A DNA stretch of 64,000 nt from Cordia subcordata (GCA_028554755.1 JAPTOF010000030.1:1612001-1676000); one strand, 5' to 3'; shown: positions 20,432 to 31,857, numbered from the stretch's first letter. Notes: generated by a model not told the origin, from the sequence alone. Made by a program: numbers and translations.

Positions 20432-22329
20432 TATAGGATCGATATTATTAAGTGTGGTGTATCCTAGTCCATATTTTCTAAATTATAACTAAGAAAAAAT
20501 GCTAGGAAAAATAAAATAACCACATTACACACACAAGAAAATGCTCAAGAACATATAGAATATAACTAGTACTTGCAAAAATATATAAAGCTAACCTTTT
20601 GAAGCGTGGAGCCTTTGATGAAGCTAAAACCAGTCACGAGCTTTGTTCCCGTTCACGAACAAGGCCACCAAAAATTTACTACAAGGGTGTCGCAATAAGC
20701 AACTCCCCAGTCTTCTTCCCTATGATTAAAGAGACTTATCTTGAGAGAATAGCCTCTTGTGTGGGAAGAAGCAAAGTAATATGCTCTTGAAAAACTAGAG
20801 CAAAAATCACACAATAAGTGTGTACTATGTGTTGTATATTTTCATGCCAAAAAGGAAGAAATCAACTACAAAGTGGAAAACATAAAAGGTGTAGGGTCTT
20901 GTCTATTTATAGAGAGAACCTTGGCACCCAAAGTTGCTAAGCTTTCAATGTGGGAGAAACTTTCCATGTAGTATTTCCTTTATGTAACTTGTCAATCTTG
21001 TCTTGGAAGACTTGTGCAAGTTGTCCACTTGTTTTTGTAGTATTTTGCAAGTTGTCCACTTGTCTTGGAAGACTTAGGCCAAGCCTATTATCCAAGTCCA
21101 ACACATAGTTCATAATCCATGTGGAGGCCCAAGCCCAATAGGAAACCATCCTAGCCCAATTAGGTTATCTTGGACTTTAAAGAAAGCCCAAACCCAATTT
21201 CAAGCTTTCCCCCAATAAGTCTATTGCCACAATTTGGAATTTGCTCTTTCAAGATTACTCTCTCAAAGTCATTTCAACTAGGGAAGGGACCAAGAAGACA
21301 CAATTATCATTGGCTTCCAAAAATAATTAAAAATATCCTTGCCCGATCTAGGCGACATAATAATTATTTTTAACTCCGATCTATTCCACCATAAGATCAA
21401 AGTTGCACTCCAAGAATAATTGTCATTACCCAAAAGCTTATCACAAAAGAATGTGAACTTTGTCTTTGACCTACTAAATAACCGACCATAATGCCCCTCT
21501 ATGTATACCCACAACTAAGATCGGTCCTTTGGCCTATGTACTATCACCTCCTTAGCTTTATCTTTTTCCGTTGGGTTTCTTGTCCAATTCCCAACCATCC
21601 TTGGTCATGGAATCTCTTGATCTCGGGAGAGACCCTCAAGCCATATGATAGACACACCTATAAAGGTAGCATCACTAGATCTAGATTCGGATGATAAATT
21701 TGGACAATCCCAAAGGGGGCACATAGATTCCATTTTGCATATGCATGTTCTAATTAATTAGAACTTAGCAGTCAATGCACAAGGCTGTTGATCCCAATAA
21801 AATAAGATCTCACCCACAGTGAATCAAAGTACTAAACCCTAACTTCATTAGTTCATCCACATATACTCAGGATTAAGAGCAATGATCATTTCGTAGCAGT
21901 GAGTGTCTTGTTTTCTTTCTTTGATAATACGTCTCTAGAAAACATACTCACTATAGTCCTATCCAATATGTGACACACGTACTATTGAGACAAATCCAGA
22001 AAGTCCTCCAATGGCCTAGGTAGATCACCCTCAAAGAGGAGACTTGCTCAACATAACCTTATCCCAGTAGAGTGCCCAACACTACTATTTGGTTATGGAT
22101 TCAATTTATGACGTGACTAAATCTAGACTTGGACCTACTGTGCGTCCAGCCTCACTGCGCACGCAAGTCATTAGTGAAAGTCAAAGGACCTTCATACATG
22201 CATCGATAAAACATAACAAAGATTATATGTAAGAAACTCATAATGCCATTTAACAAAAATATGATTATACATTGTTTCATATCAAAAATGTCATATACAA
22301 GTGAGCTTTAGGGCATACTAATCCTAACA
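20432..22329 (-). repeat. Copia 5' LTR
   Basis: 1,898 bp and collinear with the other LTR without gaps. The inner edge reads TATAGG where the other LTR reads TGTAGG. About 40 substitutions by eye, none in a block of roughly 600 bp (about 20598-21206). Confidence 0.95.
20903..20911 (-). promoter_or_regulatory. TATA box of the Copia promoter
   Basis: TATAAATAG on the minus strand inside the 5' LTR, which places transcription start near 20875 and divides the LTR into a U3 of about 1.4 kb and R-U5 of about 0.45 kb. Also present in the solo LTR. Confidence 0.75.
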
Positions 22330-22334
22330 ACCCC

Positions 22335-22351
22335 CTCTCTCTATATCTATT
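22335..22351 (+). repeat. LINE M RT sliver / target duplication T1
   Basis: CTCTCTCTATATCTATT encodes L-S-L-Y-L-F, continuing LINE M RT after Copia, and is followed at once by the poly-T of LINE H. Related copies: ATCTCTCTCCATATCTCTT at 28229-28247 (T2) and 31858-31876 (T3), the last two identical. Confidence 0.75.
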
Positions 22352-22573
22352 TTTTTTTGTAGAGCAAGTAAGATTGATGTATTAACTTCAAAAATGTATA
22401 AAGGTAATTACAAAAGAATGAGCTATCCCACTATACAATCGAGTTTCCATGATTTACAAATGCCAATACTTGTGCTAGTGGGTGCAAATTTTTCATAAAA
22501 AAAAAAATCTTACATCATTAAGGATTGTAGTAAAAAGAGATTATTCTGTTCTTGCTTCATTTCAAAAGATCCT

Positions 22574-23137
22574 TCAGTTACTCTCAGCCCAAATGTGATA
22601 AATTGATGCTCCAAGCAAGTATTTGAGAATGGTAGCCTTGAGATTCTTTTCCAAAGCCCAAGGAATTAGGTAGGCAATGATATCTTCCCAACCAATTAGG
22701 TTTTCCGGAACATTAATGAGGTGAACACCATTCCGCCAAATCCTTGAAGCTACATGAGAAGAAAATGTGATCTCTTGTTTCACAACCCAAGTGACAAAAA
22801 GTGCATAAGAGGTTGATTTGAATACCCCAATGTAGGATCCTCTACTTGGTGTTGAGTTTGTCCTTAAAAGCAAGCCAAGCAATGAATCCATGCCTCGAGT
22901 TATGACCCTTAAACCAAATCAGGTTATTACCTTTAAAGGGTTCTCCTTTGCGACGGATATGATCCTATGTGTGTTTGAATGAAAATTGACCACTGAGGGA
23001 AAGAGACCAAATAATCTTATCCATGCTACCATTCTTAAGAACAATATTTGGGGGGCTGATGTGAATCAAATTAATAGGCCAATTTCATGCACCATTAGAG
23101 AAGATGGAACTCACCTTTGCCAAATAAGAAGGGGATA
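22574..23137 (-). pseudogene. LINE H ORF2 zf-RVT and C-terminus
   Basis: Minus reading: MVAWIRLFGLFPSVVNFHSN-like start, then LIWFKGHNSRHGFIAW, GGIQINLLCTFCHLGCETRD-like zinc region, NLIGWEDIIAYLIPWALEKN and GASIYHIWAESN. Open only in part (22891-22574). Confidence 0.72.
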
Positions 23138-23474
23138 GAAAATGGTTGCTCCAATGTTAAGTGAGGTATCCATCCATATGCCAACAATCCTGCCAAAAGA
23201 AGTTGTTGTTTCCATCACCAAGAATATGCTTTATGTGCTTTCTTGCTTCCGTTCGAAATTGAAGAAATGCTTTCAGAGTCCAACTAGCATTATAAGGGCA
23301 AGAAATGCTTCAAATGGATTCTCCTTTAAGATAATATGAGTACACCTAATGACTCCAAAGAGAAACTTTGCATGAGTGCATTCTTCAAAAGGTCTTTAGC
23401 ATGAAGAGAGAGTTGATGTCCTCAAGTTTCCTAACACCAAGACCCCTTTCTTTTAGTGGTAAACAAATGGCCTT

Positions 23475-24347
23475 TCATGTAACTTTTGGCCACGTATTTC
23501 TCCAAAGGAAAGCCTTAAATTTAGTTTCAATGGCAGCTAAAATACTTTTAGGAATGAGTACAACACTTGCCCAAAAAGCCAAAATTTGCATGAGGGTAGA
23601 TGTGATGAGGAAAAGTCTTCTTACATAAGAAAGCCAAGTGTTTGCCCAATGCTCAATTTTTCCTTTGATCTTCTCCATGAGGGGGTGAAAATCAAATTTC
23701 CTCAATTTTCTAGTGACAAGAGGAATCCCTAAATATCTAATTGACAAGGCTCCTTCATTGAAGTCAATTTTATCCAAGATATCTACCTTATCATCATTTT
23801 AAATTCCGCCAAAGAAGATGTTACTTTTTATAGGATTAATCCTAGGCCCCGAGTAGAAGGAAAAGGTATGCAAAGTTTTCCATAATGCAAGTAATGGAAT
23901 TGGTGTTACCTTTGCAAAAAATGGAAAGGTCATCCGTAAAGCAAAGATGATTGATCTTGAGTGAAGCACATTTCAGATGAAAGCCAAAATCCAAAGTAGA
24001 TTCAAGATTATTGAGCATACAAGTGAGCAGTTCCCTGCAAATAACAAAAAGATAGGAAGAGAGGGGGTCTTCTTGTCTAATACCATTTGCTCCTTGGAAG
24101 AAACCTTCAAGACTACCATTAATAGAGATGAAGAAGCTTGGTGTAGAAATGCAAGCAATAATGCAATCCATAAATTTCTTGGGGAATCCAAAAGCAACAA
24201 GAGCAATCTCAATGAAGTTCAAATTGAGGGTCTCAAAAGCGTTCATGATGTCAATTTTGAGTACACATCTAGTGGAAATGTGCTTTCTAGAGTAACCTCT
24301 CAAGATATCATGAGCAATAAAAATGTTTTCATTGATGAGCCTATTCT
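23475..24347 (-). pseudogene. LINE H RT, C-terminal two thirds
   Basis: 24340-23842 is open: RLINENIFIAHDILRGYSR, CVLKIDIMNAFETLNLNF, NGIRQEDPLSSYLFVICREL and CFTDDLSIFCKGN (F-T-D-D active site). 23777-23475 gives YLGIPLVTRKLRKFDF. The longer frame to 24423 includes residues read from LINE I, which enters at 24349. Confidence 0.82.
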
Positions 24348-24348
24348 T
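24340..24348. repeat. TSD of LINE I (left copy)
   Basis: CCTATTCTT at 24340-24348 and at 26682-26690. Removing I plus one copy rejoins V-K-N-R with L-I-N-E-N of LINE H RT. Confidence 0.8.
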
Positions 24349-24399
24349 TTTTTTTTTTGCTAAGTAAGTGAGTAATTTCATTAATGTGAAAAATGTACA

Positions 24400-25490
24400 A
24401 GAACATTGAACAGGAAAGTACAAAAAGGAGATGTCCTATACAAGAATATCATCTAATCTCCACAATTTACATAAGGCGATGGTTAAACAATTGGACTTAA
24501 ATTTTCTACCAAAATAAAGTCTAATTCTAACATCATTAAAAATTACAAGTGAGATGAACTCCTCAGTCTTGGCTTCATGATTAAAGATATGTTTGTTTCT
24601 TTCAAGCAGATATGATAGATAGATGCTCCAAGTAAGTGCTTCATTATGGTGGCTTTTAAATGATTTTCAAGAGCAAATGGCATTAGATATGCAACAATGT
24701 CATCCCAACAGATCAAATTTTCTAGAACAAAAGTAATAGCAAGTCTATACCTCTAAATTCTACGTGTGAAGCTACATTCAAAGAAAAGGTGATCCCTTGT
24801 TTCGTACCTCATGTGGCAAAAGATACAAAGAAGATTTGCAATTAGCCCCCAATTCAAAAGTCTAAAATTTGTGGAACGTCGGTCTTAAAAAGCAAGCCAA
24901 CAGATAAAACCATGTCTAGGACTGAAACCTTTATGCCATACCAAATGATGCCAACAAATGGGGTAACCTATCTCTCAAATATGCACCCAAGTGAGTTTGA
25001 ATGAGAAATCACCATTAGTTGATAGTAGCCAAATAAGAGTATCTTAGACATTTTCATCAAGGTTAACATGTGGGATTTGAATATGAATGAGATTAATAGG
25101 CCAAATCCAATGTCGATCATGGAAAACTTCAATAACCTTAGTGTAGAAAAATGGAGTTTGAAATGTGGTGCTCCAATGTCTCAAAAGAGGCCCCTCCAAA
25201 TGCCAATTGTCAATCCAAAAGAATGTATTAGAGCCATTTCCCACTTGGTGTTGGATTAATTTCCTTGCTTTCTCTCGACATTGCAAAAGAGACTTAATGA
25301 TCGAGCTTGCATCATGTGGTGGTTGCATAACCCAAATGGAGTTGTTTTTTTATGTAATTTGTATGAATCCAATTACTCTAAAAGGTATTTTTTTCCTACA
25401 TACATTCTCCAAAAAAAATTAAGCAAAAATGTCTCATTGATCTCCCTAATTTTTCGTATGCCAAGCCCCTCCTTCATTGAGAGGCAAATA
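24400..25490 (-). pseudogene. LINE I zf-RVT and C-terminus
   Basis: 25328-25044 reads ARKLIQHQVGNGSNTFFWID, NWHLEGPLLRHWSTTFQTP and HIQIPHVNLDENV. The zinc region and C-terminus follow in broken frames toward the tail. Confidence 0.7.
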
Positions 25491-25508
25491 ATGTCTTTCT
25501 AAGCTACT

Positions 25509-25875
25509 TTATGCTCGGTACCTCTCCAAAGAAAAGCTTAAACTTTGATTCAGTGGCTTCCAATGTACCTTTTGGGAGGAGAACAATACTAGCCCAATAG
25601 GAACAAATTTGCGTACGAGTGGATTTGATGAGAACAAGTCTTCCCACAAATGAGAGCCACTTATTTGCCTAAAAGTTGAGCTTTGCATTAAGTTTTTCAA
25701 GAAGAGAAATGTAATCAGATTTACGAAGATTTCTTGGGACAAGTGGAATGCCCAAATGATAGAGGTTTTTGATCAAAGATTTTACTTCCTTTTGCTTACT
25801 AGGGGAATTAAGACCTCTAGTGTTCCATGAACACATCATTGATAAGGTGGAGAAGGAAAAGCTTGGGGCTCCCAA
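25509..25875 (-). pseudogene. LINE I ORF2 start fused to the end of RT
   Basis: Frame 25875-25669: ATG at 25839, MMCSWNTRGLNSPSKQKEVK, then directly YHLGIPLVPRNLRKSDYISL. The first part is the endonuclease opening and the second is about 600 residues later in a whole ORF2 (judged from S and J). The next frame (25742-25509) gives the following RT thumb segment. The join is in frame at its boundary. Confidence 0.85.
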
Positions 25876-26534
25876 GAAGTGTTACCTTGTGCATTTGGTG
25901 AAGGGGCTTCACTTGTATTTGGATCATCATAAATTTGATTTTCCTCATTGAAGTCTTCAACATGTCCAAGAGCATCGAAAGGGTTCTTTGAACCATTTGG
26001 GGTGTACCTCTTTGGACTTGAATTTCTAGTGGTGCTAGGAGACCTTGCTCTTCTTTGCTTCAACAACACCTTCATTCTTTGTTTCAAGTGAGGAAGTATG
26101 ATGCTTCTTATAGTTTTGCGCATTTCTATCCAAGGTAGAGTGCTTTTTTCCCATAACATGCCATTCTTCATTCAATTTTGGCTTGGGTTCAATAGAGGCT
26201 GCCTTTTGTGTCAAGGTATCAAAAGACAATATTTTTCAACATGGCCAACCATTTTACAATGCTGACATTTTGAAGGTTTCCAAGCAATCTCAACCTCAAC
26301 TTTGGCTCTTGATCCATCCCTAAGTTTGGGATAAATTTCCTCTAGTAAATGTCCATCAAGGTCCACTTCTATGCACACCCTAGCAAACTCTAAATTCCTC
26401 CTTGATTTGGTGAGGGTATCCATTTGTAAAGGCCTTCCAATGAAGGAGGCAATGTAACTTAAGCCTTCTCTTGACCATAAGCTCAAAGGCACTTCTCTAA
26501 GCTTCACGCATATTGGAATTTTGTTGCACTTCAA
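25836..26534 (-). pseudogene. LINE I ORF1 C-terminal half
   Basis: KCNKIPICVKLREVPLSLWS, REGLSYIASFIGRPLQMDTL, FARVCIEVDLDGHLLEEIYP, the intact knuckle C-Q-H-C-x4-H-x4-C, then a tail ending PPYQ with TGA at 25838-25836, overlapping the ORF2 ATG as ATGA. One frame change lies near 26200. Confidence 0.82.
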
Positions 26535-26681
26535 AGGTAAAGGTTTTAAGAAAAGATGGCTTGAGTATGGTGGTAGAATGGAGGATGGGGTGTATGAGTA
26601 GTGGAGAGAGTTGTAGATGGTGGTATTGGTGTCAAGAGGGCTTAGAGAGAAGGAAGAGAAAATCCATGTTAGCTATTGGTT

Positions 26682-27570
26682 CCTATTCTTAACAATAGTC
26701 AATTGATTCCAAGGGATGATATGGTGCAAGTAATTCTTGATCCTATTTGCAAGCAATTTTGAGATGCATTTGTAGATAGTATTGCAACATGAGATTGACC
26801 TAAAATCTTTCACCATGGAGGGATTAGCAACCTTACGAATAAGAGTAATGGTAGTGACATTTACCTCTTTGAGAAGCTTGCAATCTTCGAAGAAGGAGAT
26901 AATAGCTTTTAAGACATCATCCCCCACTATATCCCAAGCGGCCATATAGAAATGAGAAGTATAACCATCGGGCCCCAGACTTTTGTTTGGGTTCAAAGAG
27001 AAAAATGTATATTTGACTTCTTCTTTCATGATTGGGGTAATAAGAGCATCAATGGAGACATCTTGAATGTGCTTACCGATGATATTTTTTATCCCTTTCA
27101 CATTTGCCAAAGATCTAGTATGAGTGCCAAGAAGGCTTTTGAATTAATCAATGAACTCTTTCTTAACATCATGTTCATTAACAAGAAGATCACCATTCTC
27201 CTTCTTGATAGCATGAATTGTGTTTTTAATAAGTCTTCCCTTGATGGCATTATGGAAGAACCTTGCATCCGCATCACCTTCTTCAAGCCAAGAGATCCTA
27301 TATTTTTGATGAAGGATGCCTCTATGAATGGAGTCAAGCTTTTCAATGTTCACAAGAGTTTCTTTTTCTTCTTCAATTAATTGCTCCCTAAAGTTTCCAT
27401 TAAGAATAGCTTGCTGAATGTTCCCAAGCTTTTCCTCAAGATCCTTGATTGCGTTATGTATACTAGCCAATTAATCTTTATCAAACTCCTTGAGCACTAT
27501 TTTGAGAAGTTTTTGCTTTTGGTAAAGGATTTACGTTAGAGTGCCAAAAACCCGTGCATTCTAATTATCA
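26682..27570 (-). pseudogene. LINE H linker and N-terminal RT
   Basis: 27470-27144: AIKDLEEKLGNIQQAILNGN, HQKYRISWLEEGDADARFFH and AIKGRLIKNTIHAIKKENGD. 27110-26682: FSLNPNKSLGPDGYTSHFYM, AAWDIVGDDVLKAIISFFED, MVKDFRSISCCNTIYKCISK and NQLTIVKNR, where LINE I interrupts it. Confidence 0.83.
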
Positions 27571-28228
27571 TGAACAATCTTCAAGAAAAGCTTATGGCTA
27601 GTCCAAACATTAAAGAACTTGAAAGGCTTTGGAGTAAAAGACCAAACCTTGTGAGTTCACAAAATGAGTGGGCAATGATCAAAAATACCTGGGGCCTCCA
27701 CCAAAAGAAAAGAATCAACCAATGCTTGCATCCACTTATTCTTGACTTAAAGGGCTTGGATGGTTTGTACCATTTTTGTGATTAATCTTAAACTTACTTA
27801 ATCCACAAAAAAATTATAATTGCCCAAAGCTCTATCAAGCTTGCTGGCCATGAAGTGCTCATTCTTGCTTCGGTTGCTATATGTAAAGTTTGGCCCAATG
27901 GAGTGGATTTCATGAAGATTAGGATGAGCAATACAATTTTTGAAATACCATTCACTTCTAGGGATGGAGTGGAAGTTTGATCTATCTCCACAATTAAGAA
28001 CTCATTGAAATCACCCATGCATAAAAGTAACCATCCTTGCACCAATTACTCCAAGAAAGAAGTTTATTCTAAAGAAGTTTTCTACTAGTAGTCTCGTTTC
28101 TCCCATACACAAAGGCAACAAGAATAGCAAGTTGAACATCTTCAAAGTAGCAAAGCATACCTTGATCAAAAGAGTTAATAACCTTGAATTTGATGTTGTG
28201 TTTCCAAAATAGCCAAAGTCTACCTTTG
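27571..28228 (-). pseudogene. LINE H endonuclease fragment
   Basis: From the truncation point: RLWLFWKHNIKFKVINSFDQ, VAFVYGRNE, then C-M-G-D-F-N-E, LDRALGN, a 75 bp plus-strand insert, and FSFGGGPRYF-D-H-C-P. Several shifts. It keeps D-H in the terminal motif where most copies have N-H. Confidence 0.72.
27738..27812 (+). mobile_element. 75 bp tail fragment of an ORF1-only LINE
   Basis: Plus-strand GGGCTTGGATGGTTTGTACC followed by AACTTACTTAATCCACAAAAAAA matches the end of the P, Q and K 3' UTRs. It splits LINE H endonuclease codons and is an extreme 5' truncation. I see no convincing TSD. Confidence 0.7.
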
Positions 28229-28329
28229 ATCTCTCTCCATATCTCTTTTTTTTTTTTTTGCGAAGTAAGTAAGTATTTTATAAACAAATGTACAAAGTAC
28301 AAGAGTAAAAGAGTCAAAAAGAAGGAAAT

Positions 28330-28661
28330 CTATACAATGATATCTTCTAGCTTCCACTTCTTTCCAAGTGCAATGTTTGTGCGGGATGGGGGAAATTTTT
28401 TATAGCAAGAGATTCTAGCACGTACATCATTAAAAATGGTGAGAAAAATGTTTTCTTCCGTTCGGGCTTGCATGTTGAAGATGCATCTGTTCCGTTCTAG
28501 CCAAATGTGATAGATTGAAGCTCCAAATAAGTGTTTTAAAAAGGTTGCCTTCATGCTTTTCTCTAGGGCATGCGGTGTAAGATATGCCAAAATATCATCC
28601 CAACGGATAAGATTTTTGGGAGCTCTTGTGATTTTCAAACCATTCCGTCAAATTCTTCTTG
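28330..28661 (-). CDS. LINE E ORF2 C-terminus
   Basis: Open 28638-28330: RAPKNLIRWDDILAYLTPHA, FLKHLFGASIYHIWLERNRC, TEENIFLTIFNDVRARIS and GKKWKLEDIIV. This C-terminal region (H-I-W-L-E-R-N) recurs in every ORF2 here; its function is not established. Confidence 0.82.
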
Positions 28662-29811
28662 TCATTACAAGAACCATCAAGTTCAAAGAACCCCTATGGA
28701 ATATTTGAGGAGATGAAAGAATTAAAAGAGAGCGAAATTGATACACACCACCATTCTTCAAGGGAGACTCAAGTTGATGGATTACAACATGAAGTAAAGA
28801 ATAGCTTGTCAGTAGGGATTTTGGCCCCACCTACCTCAATACCATGATTATTTGCTCATGGAGTATTAGGGCTTTAATTCCCCTAACAAACGAAAAGAAA
28901 TGAAATTTTTGATCACCAAGCACCGCCTTGACATTTTTTGCATTTTGGAAACAAATATGGTAAATAAGGATTGCACTTTTGCAATTAACTCCTCTTTTGA
29001 CAAGTTGGGTTTTGCCAACCATATGGATGAACAAGTTTGTGGGAGATTATGGCTTTTTTGGAAAAAAAACATCAAAGCAACTTACATTGATTCTTTTGTC
29101 CAAGCCATCATTTACAACTTTGAAGATGACAAGGAATCTATTGTTGTGGGATTTGTCTATGGCCAGAATAATCATGTTTTGAGAAGAAATCTTTGGAAAA
29201 AGCTCATCAAATGGAGTCATTGGTGTACAGATAGGCATCTTTGCATTCCTGGAGATTTCAATGAAATCCTCAATTGTGGAGATAGGTCTACATCAGCAAC
29301 TATTCCTAATAGTGCAATGGAATTCAAAAGGTGCATCACCTCATCAAATCTTCAAGAAATCAAAGGGATCGGCCCTTACTTCACATGGACTAACAAAAGC
29401 TCATCAACTTCATTCATTGCAAGCAAACTTGATAAGGCCTTTGCTAATGCATTTTGGATGGAGGAATCAATAGATACTTTTTTGTTGGTGGATAGTCCTT
29501 TCATTTTAGATCGTTGTCTACTCATTTTGCACTCTAGTAAGTCATGGACTTCGATGCCAAAGCCTTTCAAATTCTTTAATGCTTGGACCACAAATGATGA
29601 GTTCTTGAAGATTGTTGAACAAACTTGGAGTGCATCGGTTTTTGGCACTCCAATGTTTATTCTTTATCAAAAGCAAAGAGCACTCAAGCATGCACTCAAG
29701 GACTTTGACAAGAAGCATTTCTCTTTCATTCCTTATAAATTGAAGGAACTTAGGGCTGAAATCCAATTGGCCAGCTATAAGGGAAACAATAATGAGGTAT
29801 TGTTTTTTTGA
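28662..29811 (+). CDS. Inverted block of LINE E: ORF1 tail and endonuclease
   Basis: An ORF1 tail ends in TGA at 28845-28847, overlapping the ORF2 ATG (28844) as ATGA. After a frameshift, 28900-29811 is open for 303 codons: KFLITKHRLDIFCILETNMV, GRLWLFWKKNIKATYIDSF, LCIPGDFNEILNCGDRS, YFTWTNKSSSTSFIASKLDK and QKQRALKHALKDFDKKHFSF. It is nearly a whole endonuclease plus linker start, though the terminal motif has drifted (I-L-D-R-C). The block lies opposite to the rest of LINE E. Confidence 0.8.
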
Positions 29812-29812
29812 G

Positions 29813-31664
29813 TAAGTGGCAGAGAGCCTTTCTCTTTAGTTATAGATGAATCTTGAGCATCCATCTTTCTACTATTCGGCCCCTTCCTCTTATCAACCAC
29901 TCTCTATTCAATATAGTACTTAGGCTTTGAAGCATTATGTTGCTTGGAGTGATTTTGGTGAGTGGTAGATTGTTGTGGCTTAGTGGGGCACTTTTCTTCA
30001 ACATGTCCAACCAACTTGCAAAGTTCGCATTTTAGTGGCTTCCAAGCGTTCTCAACTTGACCCTTTGCCCGAGCCCCATCTCTAAGTTTTAGGTAAATGA
30101 AGTCTAGCAATTTCTCATCCAAATTGACTTCAACACATATTCTTGGAAGCTCTGGATTTCTCCTGGATTCCATCAAAGCATCCATTTGCAAAGGCTTCCC
30201 TATAAAGCAACATATCCCAATCCTCTTTTTGACCAAAGACTCATAGGAACATCCTATAGTTTGACCCATATTGAAACTTTTTTGCAATGTAAATTGATAT
30301 ATTCAAGATTTGACTTCCATTTCCTAAGTAGTAAAGGCCTATGATTGACATGCCAAAGTTGTTGTAAGACATGTTGACAATATTCCTCCTTTTCAAATTT
30401 GAAAACATAGAATCCTTTGCCTTTATTGAAGATCTCAACTTGCCAAACTTCCACCATTCATATGCAACCATATTTTTAATTAAAAAGAATAGAGGTGGGG
30501 CTCCTAGGAATTGCCCTACAAGGCAATGAGTCCATAATTTTTCCTCTTCCTCATAAATATCCACCAGAGGATCAACCACTTCTACCTCCATTAATAATTT
30601 TAAATTCATGATCTTCTTCGAATTGTAAACTATTATCCACATATTCTGTAAAATCACCTCCCCAATTTAAAGTTGGGGTACTAGTTGTAGGAACATACCT
30701 AAGTGATGGTGGTTTCCTCCATGCATTCACTTGTTTGTTTTCCTTGCCATTTTTAGCCAAGCATTCCAATGGGTTCATTTTTCTTGCTTTCTGATTATCT
30801 TCCATAATAGCTGAGCCACCTTGACTCCTTTTCATTGAAGGCATGGTTGCTGATGTGGAGTTTTTTAATGACTTGGCTGCCATGTCATTTGGGGAGTGGG
30901 GCATATTCTCCTCCTCTTCGATGGGAATGTGTGAATCGAGCGAAGGAAAAGAGTTATCAAAAACTTTTGTGTTTTGAATTTGACAAGAATCAAGTGGCTC
31001 TTGTACTTTTCTTGGGCTTGGAGAATGATGTGTCAGCCTCTGAGAGGGATTGGCAAAAAGTAGTTGCCATTTGCAGGAAAAGTGTTGTCCATTGGGTCAA
31101 CTTGGTCTTTACCAGATGGAAGTGGTATATGTCCATTGGATAATACCTTTTCAACTCTTTCCTCTTCCTTGGTATTCAGCTTTTCTTGGGACGAAGGATG
31201 TGCTCCAATCTTCTGATTTTTCCTTTTCTTTGAAGTGCAAGTGCTAATAACACCATCGACATTATTTGAGGGAATGAAGAGGTTAGAAGCAATCTCCATT
31301 TCCAATTGTTTCTTCTCCTTTGTGCGCTCTTTGCTAAGAGGTGAAAGGGACCTCGCTTTTCTATTGCGAATTCTCACAAGCTCGACTTTTTCTTTATCTT
31401 CTTTATCTTGTTCATCAGAAGCTCTTTATATATTTTACTCGATTCAAAGGCTTCAAATGCATCATGGAGTTCCTTGCTAGAGGTTGAGGAAACCTCTTCA
31501 TTCTCAAAATGAGAATAAGAAGATGTTGAATCAACCTCGTCTGTGACACCATGAGTTTGAGTTTTTGAGGAACAAGTGTCCTTTGCTTGCTTCTTGGCCG
31601 AAATCCTTGCACTTGCACATACGAGAGATCGAGAACCTTTCTTCTTCTTATCCATGAAGACCAA
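29813..31664 (-). pseudogene. LINE E ORF1
   Basis: Start MDKKKKGSRSLVCASARISA near 31655, EVDSTSSYSHFENEE, a middle ending WRKPPSLRYVPTTSTPTLNW, DUF4283 (CLVGQFLGAPPLFFLIKNMV, YVFKFEKEEYCQHVLQQLWH) and knuckle C-E-L-C-x4-H-x4-C with KCPTKP. Frames 31664-31374, 31377-31033, 30904-30572, 30457-30254 and 30287-29904. It breaks off at 29813 where the inverted block begins. Confidence 0.8.
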
Positions 31665-31857
31665 ATGAAGGCGCTTGGGGACGGGTTTGGAGAGAGTGTT
31701 TAGGATGGTTGCAAAGGTTTATGGGCGGATGATGGTGGTTTGAAAGTAGTGTGTGGTGGTGAGTGGGTGGCTAGTTTCTAGAAAGCTAGAGATATGGGAG
31801 AGAGTTTCCATGCTAGAGAGAGAAGGGGCCTCTAATATCCCAAGCAACCTTATAGAA

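Larger units (their letters stand above)
13018..22329 (-). mobile_element. Ty1/Copia LTR retrotransposon with two LTRs (9.3 kb), coding broken
   Basis: Two 1,898 bp LTRs (TG...CA) enclose 5,516 bp read on the minus strand: leader, gag, protease, integrase, RT, RNase H, the Copia order. A PBS matching initiator-Met tRNA, a polypurine tract and a 5 bp TSD are all present. Coding has several in-frame stops and at least two frameshifts, so it is not autonomous now. By eye the LTRs differ at about 40 sites (about 98% identical), pointing to a fairly recent insertion. LTR length and the gag start resemble Angela/Tork-type elements, but the lineage is not certain. Confidence 0.95.
24349..26681 (-). 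mobile_element. LINE I: both ends present, two large internal deletions
   Basis: A 2.33 kb minus-strand LINE with tail at 24349, ORF2 C-terminus, ORF1 C-half and a leader-like 5' end (26545-26681). It lacks the ORF1 N-half (junction near 26535) and nearly all endonuclease and RT (junction near 25760). The 9 bp TSD shows it inserted as a unit, so the deletions may have preceded or accompanied insertion. Confidence 0.8.
22352..28228 (-). mobile_element. LINE H, 5'-truncated in the endonuclease
   Basis: The tail lies at 22352 (TTTTTTTTGTAGAGCAAGTAAG on the plus strand) and the 5' truncation at 28228 inside R-L-W-L-F-W. LINE I (24349-26681) and a 75 bp tail fragment (about 27738-27812) are inserted in it. 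It sits in LINE M RT between duplications T1 and T2. Very similar to LINE Y (62088-63600) over zf-RVT. Confidence 0.78.
28248..31857 (-). mobile_element. LINE E: rearranged, with an inverted middle and no RT
   Basis: Bounded by identical 19 bp copies T2 (28229-28247) and T3 (31858-31876). Minus order from the tail: C-terminus (28248-28661); a plus-strand block (28662-29805) holding the ORF1 end, endonuclease and linker; ORF1 on the minus strand (29806-31664); leader to about 31829; and 28 bases of RT (F-Y-K-V-A-W-D-I) at the outer edge. RT and most of zf-RVT are missing. Confidence 0.72.

Noticed and set aside
29806..29813. Poly-A tail of a separate ORF1-only element at the 29,806 T-run
   Set aside because: The T-run could be read as a tail, but there is no hairpin 3' UTR and no TSD with the other edge. 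An inversion breakpoint in LINE E fits better.
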